From: Bog-473 sp963741995
GTDB taxonomy: Bacteria; Actinomycetota; Acidimicrobiia; Acidimicrobiales; RAAP-2
Direction of reading: 5' to 3'
DNA: 64,000 bases
NCBI GenBank assembly: GCA_963741995.1
Contig: CAVUKI010000011.1
Location: 62,001 to 126,000 of the forward strand
A program made the position numbers and the translations under genes. This document shows positions 26,118 through 33,909 of the stretch, piece after piece. The notes beneath the pieces are model-generated. The model searched no databases. It was not told where the DNA came from and saw nothing but the letters and a program-made list of their open reading frames with translations. Position 1 is the stretch's first letter; each line of letters opens with the position of its first letter.

Positions 26118-26906
26118 TCAGTTCTCGTCCGCCACGACCAACCGGTATCCCAAGTCGATTGCCTCCAACTCGGCCAGATCGGCGTGATGCCGCTGCCATT
26201 CACCGCTGGACAGATCCGCCTCGAGCCCCGCGACACCCCTGGCCACGACGGCAGGGTCGGCCAGCGCCAGCCCCGAGCAGTTGGCCCGCACGGCTGGGTC
26301 GAGGTACGCCTCGGGCCGGCACCAGTAGGCGCCGAGGACACCGTCCTGCATGTCCCGTGGGACCAGCAGCGGAATGCACGTGCACGTCCCCGCGCCGCCA
26401 CCGCCGCCGCCACCGCCGCCGATGACCTCAGCCACCGCCTCGTGCCCGGGCTCCTGGCGCCGCGTGAACTCACCCACCTCGGGCACGTAGTCCTCCAGGA
26501 ACCAGAAGCGCGAGTGCATCTCGAAGTCCATCGTCAGGACGATCCGCCTCGGCGCCACCCGGCACAGTTCGGCCAACCCTGCGGCCCAGTCGTCCCAGTG
26601 ATGCATCGTCAAGATGGCCAGAGCCACGTCGGCCGAGCCCGAGGGGAGCGGCAGTGCCGAACCGCTGGCCCGCACGGCGGGAGCTGCCCCCGGCGCACGC
26701 TGCGCCACCATCACGCTCGACGGCTCGACCGCCACCACGGCACGGTTTACGGGCTCGTAGTTCCCCGTACCGGCACCGACGTTCACCACGACGCGCCCGT
26801 CCCCGAGCTGTTCGTGGATCAAGGTCTCCCAGCGCGGATCAGCGTGCCGATGGGCGAGGTAGCCCTGCCCGATGGTGTCGTAGAGAGGCGCCGGCGAAGT
26901 GGTCAT
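26118..26906 (-). CDS. Class I SAM-dependent methyltransferase with a poly-glycine insert
   Basis: A 262-residue methyltransferase. Motif I reads VVVNVGAGTGNYEP (residues 38-51), followed by the acidic VVAVEPSSVM, then SGSALPLPSGSADVALAILTMHHWDD (motifs II-III). A run of nine or more glycines interrupts the C-terminal half (EVIGGGGG...AGTCTC), encoded by a GGC/GGT tract near 26395-26425. The tract is probably a replication-slippage expansion in a surface loop. Target substrate unknown. Confidence 0.83.
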   Translation of the reverse strand: MTTSPAPLYDTIGQGYLAHRHADPRWETLIHEQLGDGRVVVNVGAGTGNYEPVNRAVVAVEPSSVMVAQRAPGAAPAVRASGSALPLPSGSADVALAILTMHHWDDWAAGLAELCRVAPRRIVLTMDFEMHSRFWFLEDYVPEVGEFTRRQEPGHEAVAEVIGGGGGGGGGAGTCTCIPLLVPRDMQDGVLGAYWCRPEAYLDPAVRANCSGLALADPAVVARGVAGLEADLSSGEWQRHHADLAELEAIDLGYRLVVADEN

Positions 26907-26954
26907 TTCGACCCCATCGGCCGGCCGCCAGCACCCAGCACCCGGCCTCAGTGC

Positions 26955-28166
26955 TTACGCCGCGGCCCTCTCCAGGATGTGCACACCGCAGGCCGAACCG
27001 AGCCCGATCACGTGTGTCAAGCCGACCTTGGCGCCCTCGATCTGACGGTCGCCCGCCTCACCGCGCAGCTGGGTGGCCACCTCCCACACGTTGGCGATGC
27101 CGGTGGCGGCGATCGGGTGTCCCTTGGACTCCAGGCCGCCGGACACGTTGACCGGCGTCGAACCGTCGCGCCACGTGGCGCCCGACTTGAAGAAGTCCGC
27201 CGCCCCGCCGCGCTCGCAGAGTCCGAGGTTGTCGTAGTGCACCAGCTCGGCCGTGGCGAAGCAGTCGTGCAACTCGACCAGGTTCAAATCGGACGGACCG
27301 ACGCCGGCCTGCTCGTAGGCCTGGGCGGCGGCATTGCGGGTCAGGTCGTTGACGTTGGGCAGGATCTGGCACGCCTCTTCCCAGGGGTCGGTCGTCAAGA
27401 TCGATGCCGTGATCTTCACCGCCCGCTTCTGCTGCTCCAGCGACAGCGTCTTGAGCTTCGACCCCGAGACGACCACGGCCGCCGCCGCACCGTCGCAGTT
27501 GGCCGAGCACATGGGACGCGTGTTCGGGTAGGCGATCATCACGTCGTTCATGATCTCGTCGAGCGACATCTTCTTCTGGTAGGCCGCCATCGGGTTGAGC
27601 GTCGAGTGCGAGTGGTTCTTCTCGCTGATCTGGGCGAAGAGCTCGAAGCTGGTGCCGCCGTAGCGGTGGCCGTACTCCATGCCGATCTGGGCGAACACGC
27701 CCGGCATGATGTCGGTCCCGATCCGCCCGTCGATGGCCGCCACCGACCCGTAGCGCCCCGAGGGCGTCCAGGTGTTGTCGTCGCTCTTGCGGCTCCCGCC
27801 CGCCAGCAGCCCGGCGCCGGCGAGCTTCTCCACACCGAAGGCCAGGCCCATGTCGGTCTCCCCGGCCTTGATCGCCATCACGGCCACCCGCAGCGCGGTG
27901 GCCCCGGTGGCGCAGGCGTTGGAGACGTTGTAGACGGGGATACCCGTCTGGCCCAGTTGCTTCTGCACGACCTGCCCGATCGGCAGCGCGCCGCCCATCA
28001 GGTTGCCGGCGCCGATGATGCCCATGTCCTTCATGGTCACCCCGCCGTCGGCCAGGGCGCCCTGGACCGCCTGCGACGCCAGGTCGGTGGTGTCGAGGTC
28101 GGGGTGCTTCCCGAACTTCGTCATGTGGATGCCGAGGACCCATACCTCTTCTGAAGCCGATGCCAT
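26955..28166 (-). CDS. Thiolase (SCP-x-like acetyl-CoA acetyltransferase)
   Basis: A 403-residue thiolase. The nucleophilic cysteine is Cys85 in YNVSNACATGATAL. The HDCFATAE element (about residue 300) and GGLESKGHPIAATG (about 340-353) supply the general-base His and oxyanion residues. All three catalytic motifs are intact, unlike the paralog at 43809-45002. It would cleave a 3-ketoacyl-CoA in degradation of a branched or sterol-type side chain. It is transcribed with the DUF35 protein just upstream, the typical partner of non-decarboxylating SCP2 thiolases in actinobacteria. Confidence 0.9.
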   Translation of the reverse strand: MASASEEVWVLGIHMTKFGKHPDLDTTDLASQAVQGALADGGVTMKDMGIIGAGNLMGGALPIGQVVQKQLGQTGIPVYNVSNACATGATALRVAVMAIKAGETDMGLAFGVEKLAGAGLLAGGSRKSDDNTWTPSGRYGSVAAIDGRIGTDIMPGVFAQIGMEYGHRYGGTSFELFAQISEKNHSHSTLNPMAAYQKKMSLDEIMNDVMIAYPNTRPMCSANCDGAAAAVVVSGSKLKTLSLEQQKRAVKITASILTTDPWEEACQILPNVNDLTRNAAAQAYEQAGVGPSDLNLVELHDCFATAELVHYDNLGLCERGGAADFFKSGATWRDGSTPVNVSGGLESKGHPIAATGIANVWEVATQLRGEAGDRQIEGAKVGLTHVIGLGSACGVHILERAAA

Positions 28167-28171
28167 CGTGC

Positions 28172-28570
28172 CTAACCTCCCAGGGGTTCGAAACCGAAGC
28201 CGACTGCCTCGGTGCCGTTGTCGTCGGTGCCGATCACCTCGGTGGCCAGGCGGACCTTCATGCCCAGCGTCACGTGCTCGGGATCGGGTGTCACGTTGAT
28301 GAGATTGGCCTTCACGCTGGTGCCGTCGCAGTCGACGACGGCCGCCACGTAGGGCACGGGAATCCCCGGCGCCGCGAAGGAGACGATGGTGTAGGCCCGC
28401 ACCTCGCCGCTCGGGGAGACGGCGACCTTCTTGAATTCGGTGGCCTCGCAGGCGGCGCAGGCGTTGCGGCGGTCAAAGAAACGGGCACCGCACGCGGTGC
28501 ACTCGTTCGCCACCAAATGCGGGTCGCCACCCAGTTCCAGGTAGTCGACCAGCGGGATCTGTTGCGCCAT
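28172..28570 (-). CDS. DUF35 zinc-ribbon/OB-fold acyl-CoA-associated protein
   Basis: A 132-residue protein. The N-terminal rubredoxin-like ribbon NECTACGARFFDRRNACAAC has two CxxC pairs, followed by an OB-fold (VRAYTIVSFAAPGIPVPYVAAVV). Such proteins bind acyl-CoA and partner thiolase-fold enzymes. Five bases separate its stop from the thiolase start, so the two form an operon and probably a complex. Two adjacent ATGs occur; I use the second (28570). Confidence 0.9.
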   Translation of the reverse strand: MAQQIPLVDYLELGGDPHLVANECTACGARFFDRRNACAACEATEFKKVAVSPSGEVRAYTIVSFAAPGIPVPYVAAVVDCDGTSVKANLINVTPDPEHVTLGMKVRLATEVIGTDDNGTEAVGFGFEPLGG

Positions 28571-28677
28571 CATGCCCCCAAGCTCGGGTGGGAAATCCGT
28601 GTTCTCAATGTAGCGGGGCGGCGAAAATGTCGGCCAATCGGTGCACTCTTCAGGATCGAGCCGGTAGGTTCGGCCCC

Positions 28678-29649
28678 ATGCAATTCACCCACCTCGGCCG
28701 CACAGGCCTCCGCGTCAGCCGCATTTGCTTGGGCACCATGAATTTCGGGCCCGAGACGGATGAGCCGACCTCGTTTTCCATCATGGACTCGGCTCTGGAG
28801 GCCGGAATCAACTTTTTCGACTCGGCCAACGTCTACGGCCGCTCCAAGGGGCGGGGCGCCACCGAGGAGATCGTCGGCCGCTGGTTCGCCCAGGGCGGCG
28901 GCCGCCGAGAGAAGGTGGTCATGGCGACCAAGCTCTACGGCGACATGGGCGACTGGCCCAACGAAGGGCGGCTCTCGGCCCTGAACATCCGAAGGGCCTG
29001 CGAGGCCAGCCTGAAGCGGCTGCAGACGGACTACATCGACCTCTACCAGATGCATCACATCGATCGCGGCACCGGCTGGGACGAAATCTGGGAGGCCATG
29101 GAGGTGCTGCGGGCCCAGGGCAAGATCCTGTATGTCGGCTCGTCCAACTTCGCCGGCTGGCACATTGCGAAGGCGCAGGCGGCGGCGGCCCGTCGCAACT
29201 TCATGGGTCTGGTCAGCGAGCAGTCGCACTACAACCTGCTGACGCGCCAGATCGAGCTCGAGGTGCTGCCGGCGGCGCAGGACTACGGCCTGGGCGTGAT
29301 CCCCTGGTCGCCGCTGGCCAGCGGCCTGCTCGGCGGCATCGTGCGCAAGGAGCGCGATGGGAGCCGGCGCTATGCGGACAACGTGAAGCGGACGCTGGAA
29401 AAGAAGCGCCCCCAGCTCGAGGCCTACGAGGACCTGTGTGCCGAGGCGGGCGAGGAGCCTGGCACGGTCGGGCTGGCCTGGCTGCTCACTCGGCCGGCGG
29501 TCACCGGTCCCATCGTGGGGCCGCGGACTCCCGAGCATCTCGACTCCGCTGTGCACGCCGTCGACGTCACGCTCGACGACAAGGTCCTGGCGCGCTTGGA
29601 CGAGATCTTCCCCGGCCACAGGACGGCACCGGAGGACTACGCCTGGTAG
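28678..29649 (+). CDS. Aldo/keto reductase
   Basis: A 323-residue TIM-barrel oxidoreductase. LGRTGLRVSRICLGTMNFG is the N-terminal signature. The catalytic tetrad is visible as Asp (FFDSANVY, with the Tyr), Lys (VMATKLYG) and His (LYQMHHID). The NADP-binding end reads PIVGPRTPEHLDSA. It reduces an aldehyde or ketone with NADPH; substrate unknown. ATG at 28678 begins the usual MQFTHLGRTG; upstream in-frame starts are rejected. Divergent from the thiolase/DUF35 pair with a 107-base gap. Confidence 0.9.
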   Translation: MQFTHLGRTGLRVSRICLGTMNFGPETDEPTSFSIMDSALEAGINFFDSANVYGRSKGRGATEEIVGRWFAQGGGRREKVVMATKLYGDMGDWPNEGRLSALNIRRACEASLKRLQTDYIDLYQMHHIDRGTGWDEIWEAMEVLRAQGKILYVGSSNFAGWHIAKAQAAAARRNFMGLVSEQSHYNLLTRQIELEVLPAAQDYGLGVIPWSPLASGLLGGIVRKERDGSRRYADNVKRTLEKKRPQLEAYEDLCAEAGEEPGTVGLAWLLTRPAVTGPIVGPRTPEHLDSAVHAVDVTLDDKVLARLDEIFPGHRTAPEDYAW

Positions 29650-29673
29650 TCGGCGGCGCCGCGAGAGGACCGT

Positions 29674-31929
29674 CTACTTGAGGGTCCCTGCCAGCTCCGG
29701 CTGAGCCTCGGCCCCGGGGTCTTCGGGCATCTGGCTGGTGTCCAGGTCGTCGGCGTCGACGGAGAGCTTGGGCAGGATCCTGTCCAGCCAGGCCGGGAAC
29801 CACCAGTTGGCCTTGCCGAACATCATCATGATGGACGGCACGATGGCCATCCGGATGAGGAGAGCGTCGACCAGGATGCCGCCGGCGAGGCCGATGCCGA
29901 ATTCCTTGATGACGCGGTTGCCGCCGAGGATGAACGAGCCGAAGACGAGGATCATGATCAGCGCGGCGGCCGTGATCGTCTTGCCGGTTGCGGCCAGGCC
30001 GTTGCGCACCGCGATGCGGTTGTTGCCGCCCGACTTGATGTACTCCTCGTGCATCCGTGACACCAGGAAGACCTGGTAGTCCATCGACAATCCGAACAGG
30101 ATGGCGAAGAGCATCACGGGGAGGAACGCCTCGACCGGGCTGGTGCCGCTGAGGCCGATCAGCCCGCCCAGGTCGCCCCACTGGAAGACGGCCACGAGCA
30201 TGCCGAGTGCGGCGCCGATGGAGAGCAGGTTCATGACGGCAGCGGTGAGGGGGATCACCAAGCTGCGGAAGACTGTCATCAGCAGGAGAAACGACAGGAT
30301 CACGACCAGGCCGATGAAGAGCGGCAGTTTCGAGCTCAGCACGTTGGCGAAGTCGATGTAGATGGCTGTTGTCCCGGCGACGAGGACGTTCAAGCGCGAG
30401 TCGCCGACCGCCTGCGGCACGGTGGTGTCCCGCAGATGGTTCACCAGATCGGTGGTGGCGGCGTCCTGGGGGGCGGTGGTCGGATAGACGGTGGTCAACG
30501 CGACGTAGCCGTTGCCCGCCTTGTTCGGGATGTACACCGTGCTGGGGGGAGTGCTTCGGACGACGCCAGGCTGCTTGGCGACGGCAGCCACGACCTTTTC
30601 CAGCGCGGGGTCGGGCTTCTGGGGCACCACGGTCACCAGCTCGAGGGGCCCGGTGAAGCCCGGCCCGAAGCCCTTGGAGAGCATGTCGAAGGCGACCCGC
30701 GTCGGCGTCCCGGCCGGGTCCGTGCCCTGGTCGGCCGAGCCCAGCTGCAGGGAGAAGAAGGGCAGGGCGATGGCCACGATGATGATCAGGGCCGCGCCGG
30801 CCGACAGTACCGGGTGCTTCTGCACACGGTCCGCCCAGTTTGGCCAGAAGCCCTTGCTGTCGGTGCCGATGACCCGGGGGCCGTTCGCGGCCAGGTTCCT
30901 CTTCTGCTTGCGGCTCATGACCTTGGGCCCGATGAAGCCCAACATCGCCGGCAGGAGGGTGAGGGCCGCCACCATGGTGAGCGCCACGCCGATGGCGGCG
31001 GCCACCGCCAGGCCGTACAGGAAACTCACTCCGAGGGCGAACATGCCGAGCAAAGCGATGCACACGATGATCCCGGCGAACAGCACGGCGCGGCCCGAGG
31101 TGTTGACCGCGTTGATGATGGACGACTCCACATCACGGCCGGCCACGAGGCCCTGGCGATGGCGCGTCACGATGAAGAGGGCGTAGTCGACGCCCACCCC
31201 CAGGCCGATCAGGAGCGTGAGCTCGGGTGAGATGGAGGGCATGGCGAGGACGTGGCTCAGCAGGCCGATGACCCCGATGGAAGTGCCCAGGGCGAGCAGC
31301 GCGGAAAGGATCGGGAGAAGGGCGGCGAAGATGGAGCCGAAGACGAGGAGCAGCACGATCAACGCCAGCAGCACGCCGAGGCCGGTGCTGCTGAAGGACT
31401 GGTTGTTGGCCTGCTCGGCCAGCGGACCGGTGACGGCGACGGTCAGTCCGTCACCCGAGGTCTTGGTGATGGCATTGACGAAATTCTTCGCCTCGGTGTT
31501 CGAGATGTTCTGGGTCTGCTTGTCGAAGTTGACTTGGAAGAACCCGACCGTCTGGTCCTTGCTGATGTTGGGACCAGTCGGGTCGCTGAGATTCCCGTCC
31601 TGGTCGTACGGACTCGGGACCTGCGTCACGTTTGGCAACGCGTTGATCTTGTCCACCATGGTGTTGATGCGCTGGCCGATCGCGGGGTCGGTCAGCTTGG
31701 CCTCACCGGACGTGCCGAAGACCACCTGCTCCTGGTCGCCGGAGTGGGAAGGCGCGACCGACTTCAACAGGTTGATGGCGTCGAAGGACTGGGTGTGGGG
31801 GAAGCTGAAGTTGTTCGAGTAATTGGTGCCGACGGCCGACACCGTGAAGATCGAGACAACGAGGACGAGTATCCACGAGAGAACGACGATGCGGCGATGA
31901 TGGACACACCACGCGGCCAGGGTGCGCAT
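29674..31929 (-). CDS. MMPL/RND-family membrane transporter
   Basis: A 751-residue transporter with two MMPL halves. Each half has one N-terminal helix, a large extracytoplasmic domain and a five- to six-helix bundle. LIGLGVGVDYALFIVTRHR and FAILFGLSMDYQVFLVSRMHEEY are the two GxxxDY proton-relay motifs. MMPL proteins export lipids or hydrophobic compounds using the proton gradient. GAGGAG lies nine bases before the ATG at 31929. It lies just downstream of a cNMP-binding gene on the same strand (58-base gap) and may share its promoter. Confidence 0.92.
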   Translation of the reverse strand: MRTLAAWCVHHRRIVVLSWILVLVVSIFTVSAVGTNYSNNFSFPHTQSFDAINLLKSVAPSHSGDQEQVVFGTSGEAKLTDPAIGQRINTMVDKINALPNVTQVPSPYDQDGNLSDPTGPNISKDQTVGFFQVNFDKQTQNISNTEAKNFVNAITKTSGDGLTVAVTGPLAEQANNQSFSSTGLGVLLALIVLLLVFGSIFAALLPILSALLALGTSIGVIGLLSHVLAMPSISPELTLLIGLGVGVDYALFIVTRHRQGLVAGRDVESSIINAVNTSGRAVLFAGIIVCIALLGMFALGVSFLYGLAVAAAIGVALTMVAALTLLPAMLGFIGPKVMSRKQKRNLAANGPRVIGTDSKGFWPNWADRVQKHPVLSAGAALIIIVAIALPFFSLQLGSADQGTDPAGTPTRVAFDMLSKGFGPGFTGPLELVTVVPQKPDPALEKVVAAVAKQPGVVRSTPPSTVYIPNKAGNGYVALTTVYPTTAPQDAATTDLVNHLRDTTVPQAVGDSRLNVLVAGTTAIYIDFANVLSSKLPLFIGLVVILSFLLLMTVFRSLVIPLTAAVMNLLSIGAALGMLVAVFQWGDLGGLIGLSGTSPVEAFLPVMLFAILFGLSMDYQVFLVSRMHEEYIKSGGNNRIAVRNGLAATGKTITAAALIMILVFGSFILGGNRVIKEFGIGLAGGILVDALLIRMAIVPSIMMMFGKANWWFPAWLDRILPKLSVDADDLDTSQMPEDPGAEAQPELAGTLK

Positions 31930-31987
31930 TAGGGGGATCTCCTCGGGGGTGTTCGACGCGGCCACCGGCCAGCGTCAGGGGAACACG

Positions 31988-32542
31988 TCAATCGTACCGG
32001 TCCTCCGGACCCTCTCCGGTGCACGCGGTATCGGCAACATGGGCCAGGGCATTGAACACGGGGAGGGCGAGGCGGTCGGCCGAGGCGGCCGAGCGCGCCA
32101 CCAGGCGTCCGGCCAGGACGGGATGGCGGTCCGGGATCTGGAAGAACTCGCGCCGGCTCACCGTGAGCAGCGTGAGGGGCGAGAACGCCACCACCGCGAT
32201 GGACGACCGCAGCTCGTTGAGGAGCGAATGCTCCGACCAGGAGTCACCCCTTCCGAGCAGGCCGATCGGGGTGCCGTCGCGCTGCACGACGCCGTGCCCG
32301 CCCGTGATGACGTGCCACATCCGCACCGGCACGTCTTGCGCCTGGACCACCTGCCCGGGGTGCGCGGTGGACACGGTGCAGCGCAGCGCGATCTCCTCGA
32401 GCTCGCTGTCGGCGAGGCCGGCGAAGAGGTCCATGGAGCGCAACGTGCCTGGGCCGCCGCCCGACACCGGGAGCGGGGTGCTGTCTGCGTGGCCGATGGC
32501 ATGTTCGATGGCACGGGAGTTGCGGGTGGTGTCCGTGTGCAT
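31988..32542 (-). CDS. Cyclic-nucleotide-binding domain protein
   Basis: A 184-residue protein with one CRP-like barrel: LFAGLADSELEEIALRC, HPGQVVQAQDVPVRMWHVITGG, LGRGDSWSEHSLLNEL. The phosphate-binding cassette is poorly conserved (SEHSLLNELRSSIAVV rather than GExALL-RxA), so nucleotide binding may be lost. No DNA-binding domain. It overlaps no neighbour but is close to the DUF1707 gene (9 bases), so it may belong to the same operon. Confidence 0.75.
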   Translation of the reverse strand: MHTDTTRNSRAIEHAIGHADSTPLPVSGGGPGTLRSMDLFAGLADSELEEIALRCTVSTAHPGQVVQAQDVPVRMWHVITGGHGVVQRDGTPIGLLGRGDSWSEHSLLNELRSSIAVVAFSPLTLLTVSRREFFQIPDRHPVLAGRLVARSAASADRLALPVFNALAHVADTACTGEGPEDRYD

Positions 32543-32551
32543 GGCGGCGGC

Positions 32552-33016
32552 TCAGTGGTCCATGACCGAGCTCGACCGCCCGACCTCGTGGCGGTGGTGG
32601 TGGTGGAGATGCCCACCGGCCCTCCGCCACAGGAAGAAGGCGACCAGAGCGAAGAGGAACCACGGCACGTGGTACATCGGGTAGAAGGGCATGGTCGCCC
32701 CGGCTGCGATGGCGACGAGGACCACGACGAACACCCAGGGCAGCACCCGGCGGTGCCGCGGCGGCGGGGGCGGAGGCTCGCTCGGCAGGGGAGGCAGGTC
32801 GTCGAAGAGACCGTTCAGGTCACCGCGTGTCGTGGCGGACATCGCGGTATCGAGACGGGTCTTGAACTCGGTCTCGTCCAGCCGGCCCTCCGCGTAGTGG
32901 CGGGAGAGCTTGTCGGCCACGGCGTTGCGCTCGCCGTCCGAGGCGCGCAGGGAGGCGTCGTAGGCCTGCGTGTCCCTGCGGCCCATCGGGTAGGCGGGAT
33001 CCCACCGGTAGCGCAT
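32552..33016 (-). CDS. DUF1707 (SHOCT-like) membrane protein
   Basis: A 154-residue protein. The N-terminal DUF1707 domain reads LRASDGERNAVADKLSRHYAEGRLDETEF, then RLDTAMSATTRGDLNGLFDDLP. A proline hinge (PPPPPP), two membrane helices and a His-rich tail (HLHHHHRHEVG) follow. DUF1707 proteins are common in actinobacterial envelope-stress loci and are thought to sit near PspC-type systems. AAGGAG upstream of the ATG. The His-rich tail could bind metal; this is unproven. Confidence 0.85.
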   Translation of the reverse strand: MRYRWDPAYPMGRRDTQAYDASLRASDGERNAVADKLSRHYAEGRLDETEFKTRLDTAMSATTRGDLNGLFDDLPPLPSEPPPPPPRHRRVLPWVFVVVLVAIAAGATMPFYPMYHVPWFLFALVAFFLWRRAGGHLHHHHRHEVGRSSSVMDH

Positions 33017-33035
33017 CGGTTTGTTCTCCTTCGTT

Positions 33036-33088
33036 GGTCGGTCAGGGCGGTCAGGCGGTCAGACGGCGTCGGTCAGAGGCGGTCGGTT
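33036..33088. repeat. Degenerate GGTCAG/CGGTC short tandem repeat
   Basis: Several head-to-tail units of the form GGTCAGGC lie between the DUF1707 start and the PspC stop. A simple low-complexity sequence with no coding signal; effect unknown. Confidence 0.5.
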
Positions 33089-33110
33089 GGGCGGTGCGGC
33101 GCTCGGCCGC

Positions 33111-33524
33111 TCAGAAGGCACCATGGGCCCGCTCGCGGGCCAGGAGCTCCTCCGCCACCGAGAAGTCGGAGTCTTCGTCGGGGATGAGGAGCCACCCGGC
33201 GGCGTAGAGGGGCACGGCCAGGCCGCCGAGGAACGCCAGGACGACGAACCCGATGCGGACGATGGTGGGGTCGACGTCGAAGTAGTCGGCGACGCCGGTG
33301 GCGACGCCGGCCACCATGCGGCCCCGGCTGCTGCGATGGAGGCGCTGCTCGCCAGTGGGCCCGGTGGGTGCGGCGGGGGGCCGTGCGGGCTGCTCGGTGG
33401 TGGAGGTGCCTGCGGTGCCTGAGGCGCCTGGCGTGCCTGGCGTGCCTGGGGTGGTGCCTGGCGTGCCTGGGGCGGTGCCTGGCGTGCCTGCAGTGCCCGG
33501 TGTCTCTTCTGGTGCGGAGTCCAT
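33111..33524 (-). CDS. PspC-domain membrane protein
   Basis: A 137-residue protein. An N-terminal Gly-Thr-Pro repeat region of about 40 residues comes first (PGTAGTPGTAPGTPGTTPGT). The PspC domain follows: LHRSSRGRMVAGVATGVADYFDVDPTIVRI, one hydrophobic helix pair, and WLLIPDED. PspC proteins are membrane parts of the phage-shock/envelope-stress response. In actinobacteria they are often paired with a PspC-fused histidine kinase, which here is divergently encoded next door. Confidence 0.85.
   Translation of the reverse strand: MDSAPEETPGTAGTPGTAPGTPGTTPGTPGTPGASGTAGTSTTEQPARPPAAPTGPTGEQRLHRSSRGRMVAGVATGVADYFDVDPTIVRIGFVVLAFLGGLAVPLYAAGWLLIPDEDSDFSVAEELLARERAHGAF
33412..33505. repeat. Low-complexity Gly-Thr-Pro coding repeat inside the PspC gene
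   Basis: GGCGTGCCTG-type units repeat through the start of the PspC gene and encode its GTP-rich N-terminal tail. The copies are imperfect; the region is prone to slippage. Confidence 0.7.
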
Positions 33525-33850
33525 AGCTGCAGCTTGACGGCGGGCCGCGCCGGGGGGAATCCGGCAATTCCCTGGTCGGACCCTGAGCGCGCCCCAGAGT
33601 TCTCAGGGATGTCCCTGATGGCCCTCAGGGGGGCAGCGGCGCGATCATCGAGGTATCCCAGAGGCACCCGATCCCGGTACGCGTCCGCTCACCGAGGGTG
33701 GCCGCCCGACTGAGCCTCCGCGGCGCGCGCCCGAAAACGGGATCTCTCCGCCTTGGGAGAGGTGGAGCCAGGGCCGTGCGTACTGGTCTCCCCATGATCG
33801 ACATGGGCACTGGTCCGGGTGGCGCGAGCACCGCCAGCATGATCATCACC
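33525..33850. other. Divergent promoter region between PspC and the PspC-type kinase
   Basis: About 325 bases with no supported gene. It holds the half-site cluster described separately and, near 33790-33850, candidate ATGs for the kinase. One frame here encodes a His/Trp-rich stretch in frame with the kinase but has no ATG, GTG or TTG. Confidence 0.55.
33581..33630. promoter_or_regulatory. Cluster of CCCTGA/TCAGGG half-sites, likely operator
   Basis: Four exact half-sites occur within 50 bases: CCCTGA 33581-33586, TCAGGG 33603-33608, CCCTGA 33613-33618 and TCAGGG 33625-33630. The middle two form a perfect 16-base palindrome, TCAGGGA-TG-TCCCTGA (33603-33618). They sit between the divergent PspC gene and the PspC-histidine kinase/LuxR-regulator pair. 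This is where an autoregulatory LuxR-type response regulator would bind. Binding is inferred from position only. Confidence 0.6.
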
Positions 33851-33909
33851 ATGTCGGGGGGCGGCTGCGCCGCCTCCGCCGCAACCCCGACAACCGCGTC
33901 CTGGGCGGC

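Noticed and set aside
33781..33909. A His/Trp-rich N-terminal extension of the kinase in its own frame
   Set aside because: The residues look plausible, but no start codon exists in that frame, so it is recorded only as an uncertainty of the kinase start.
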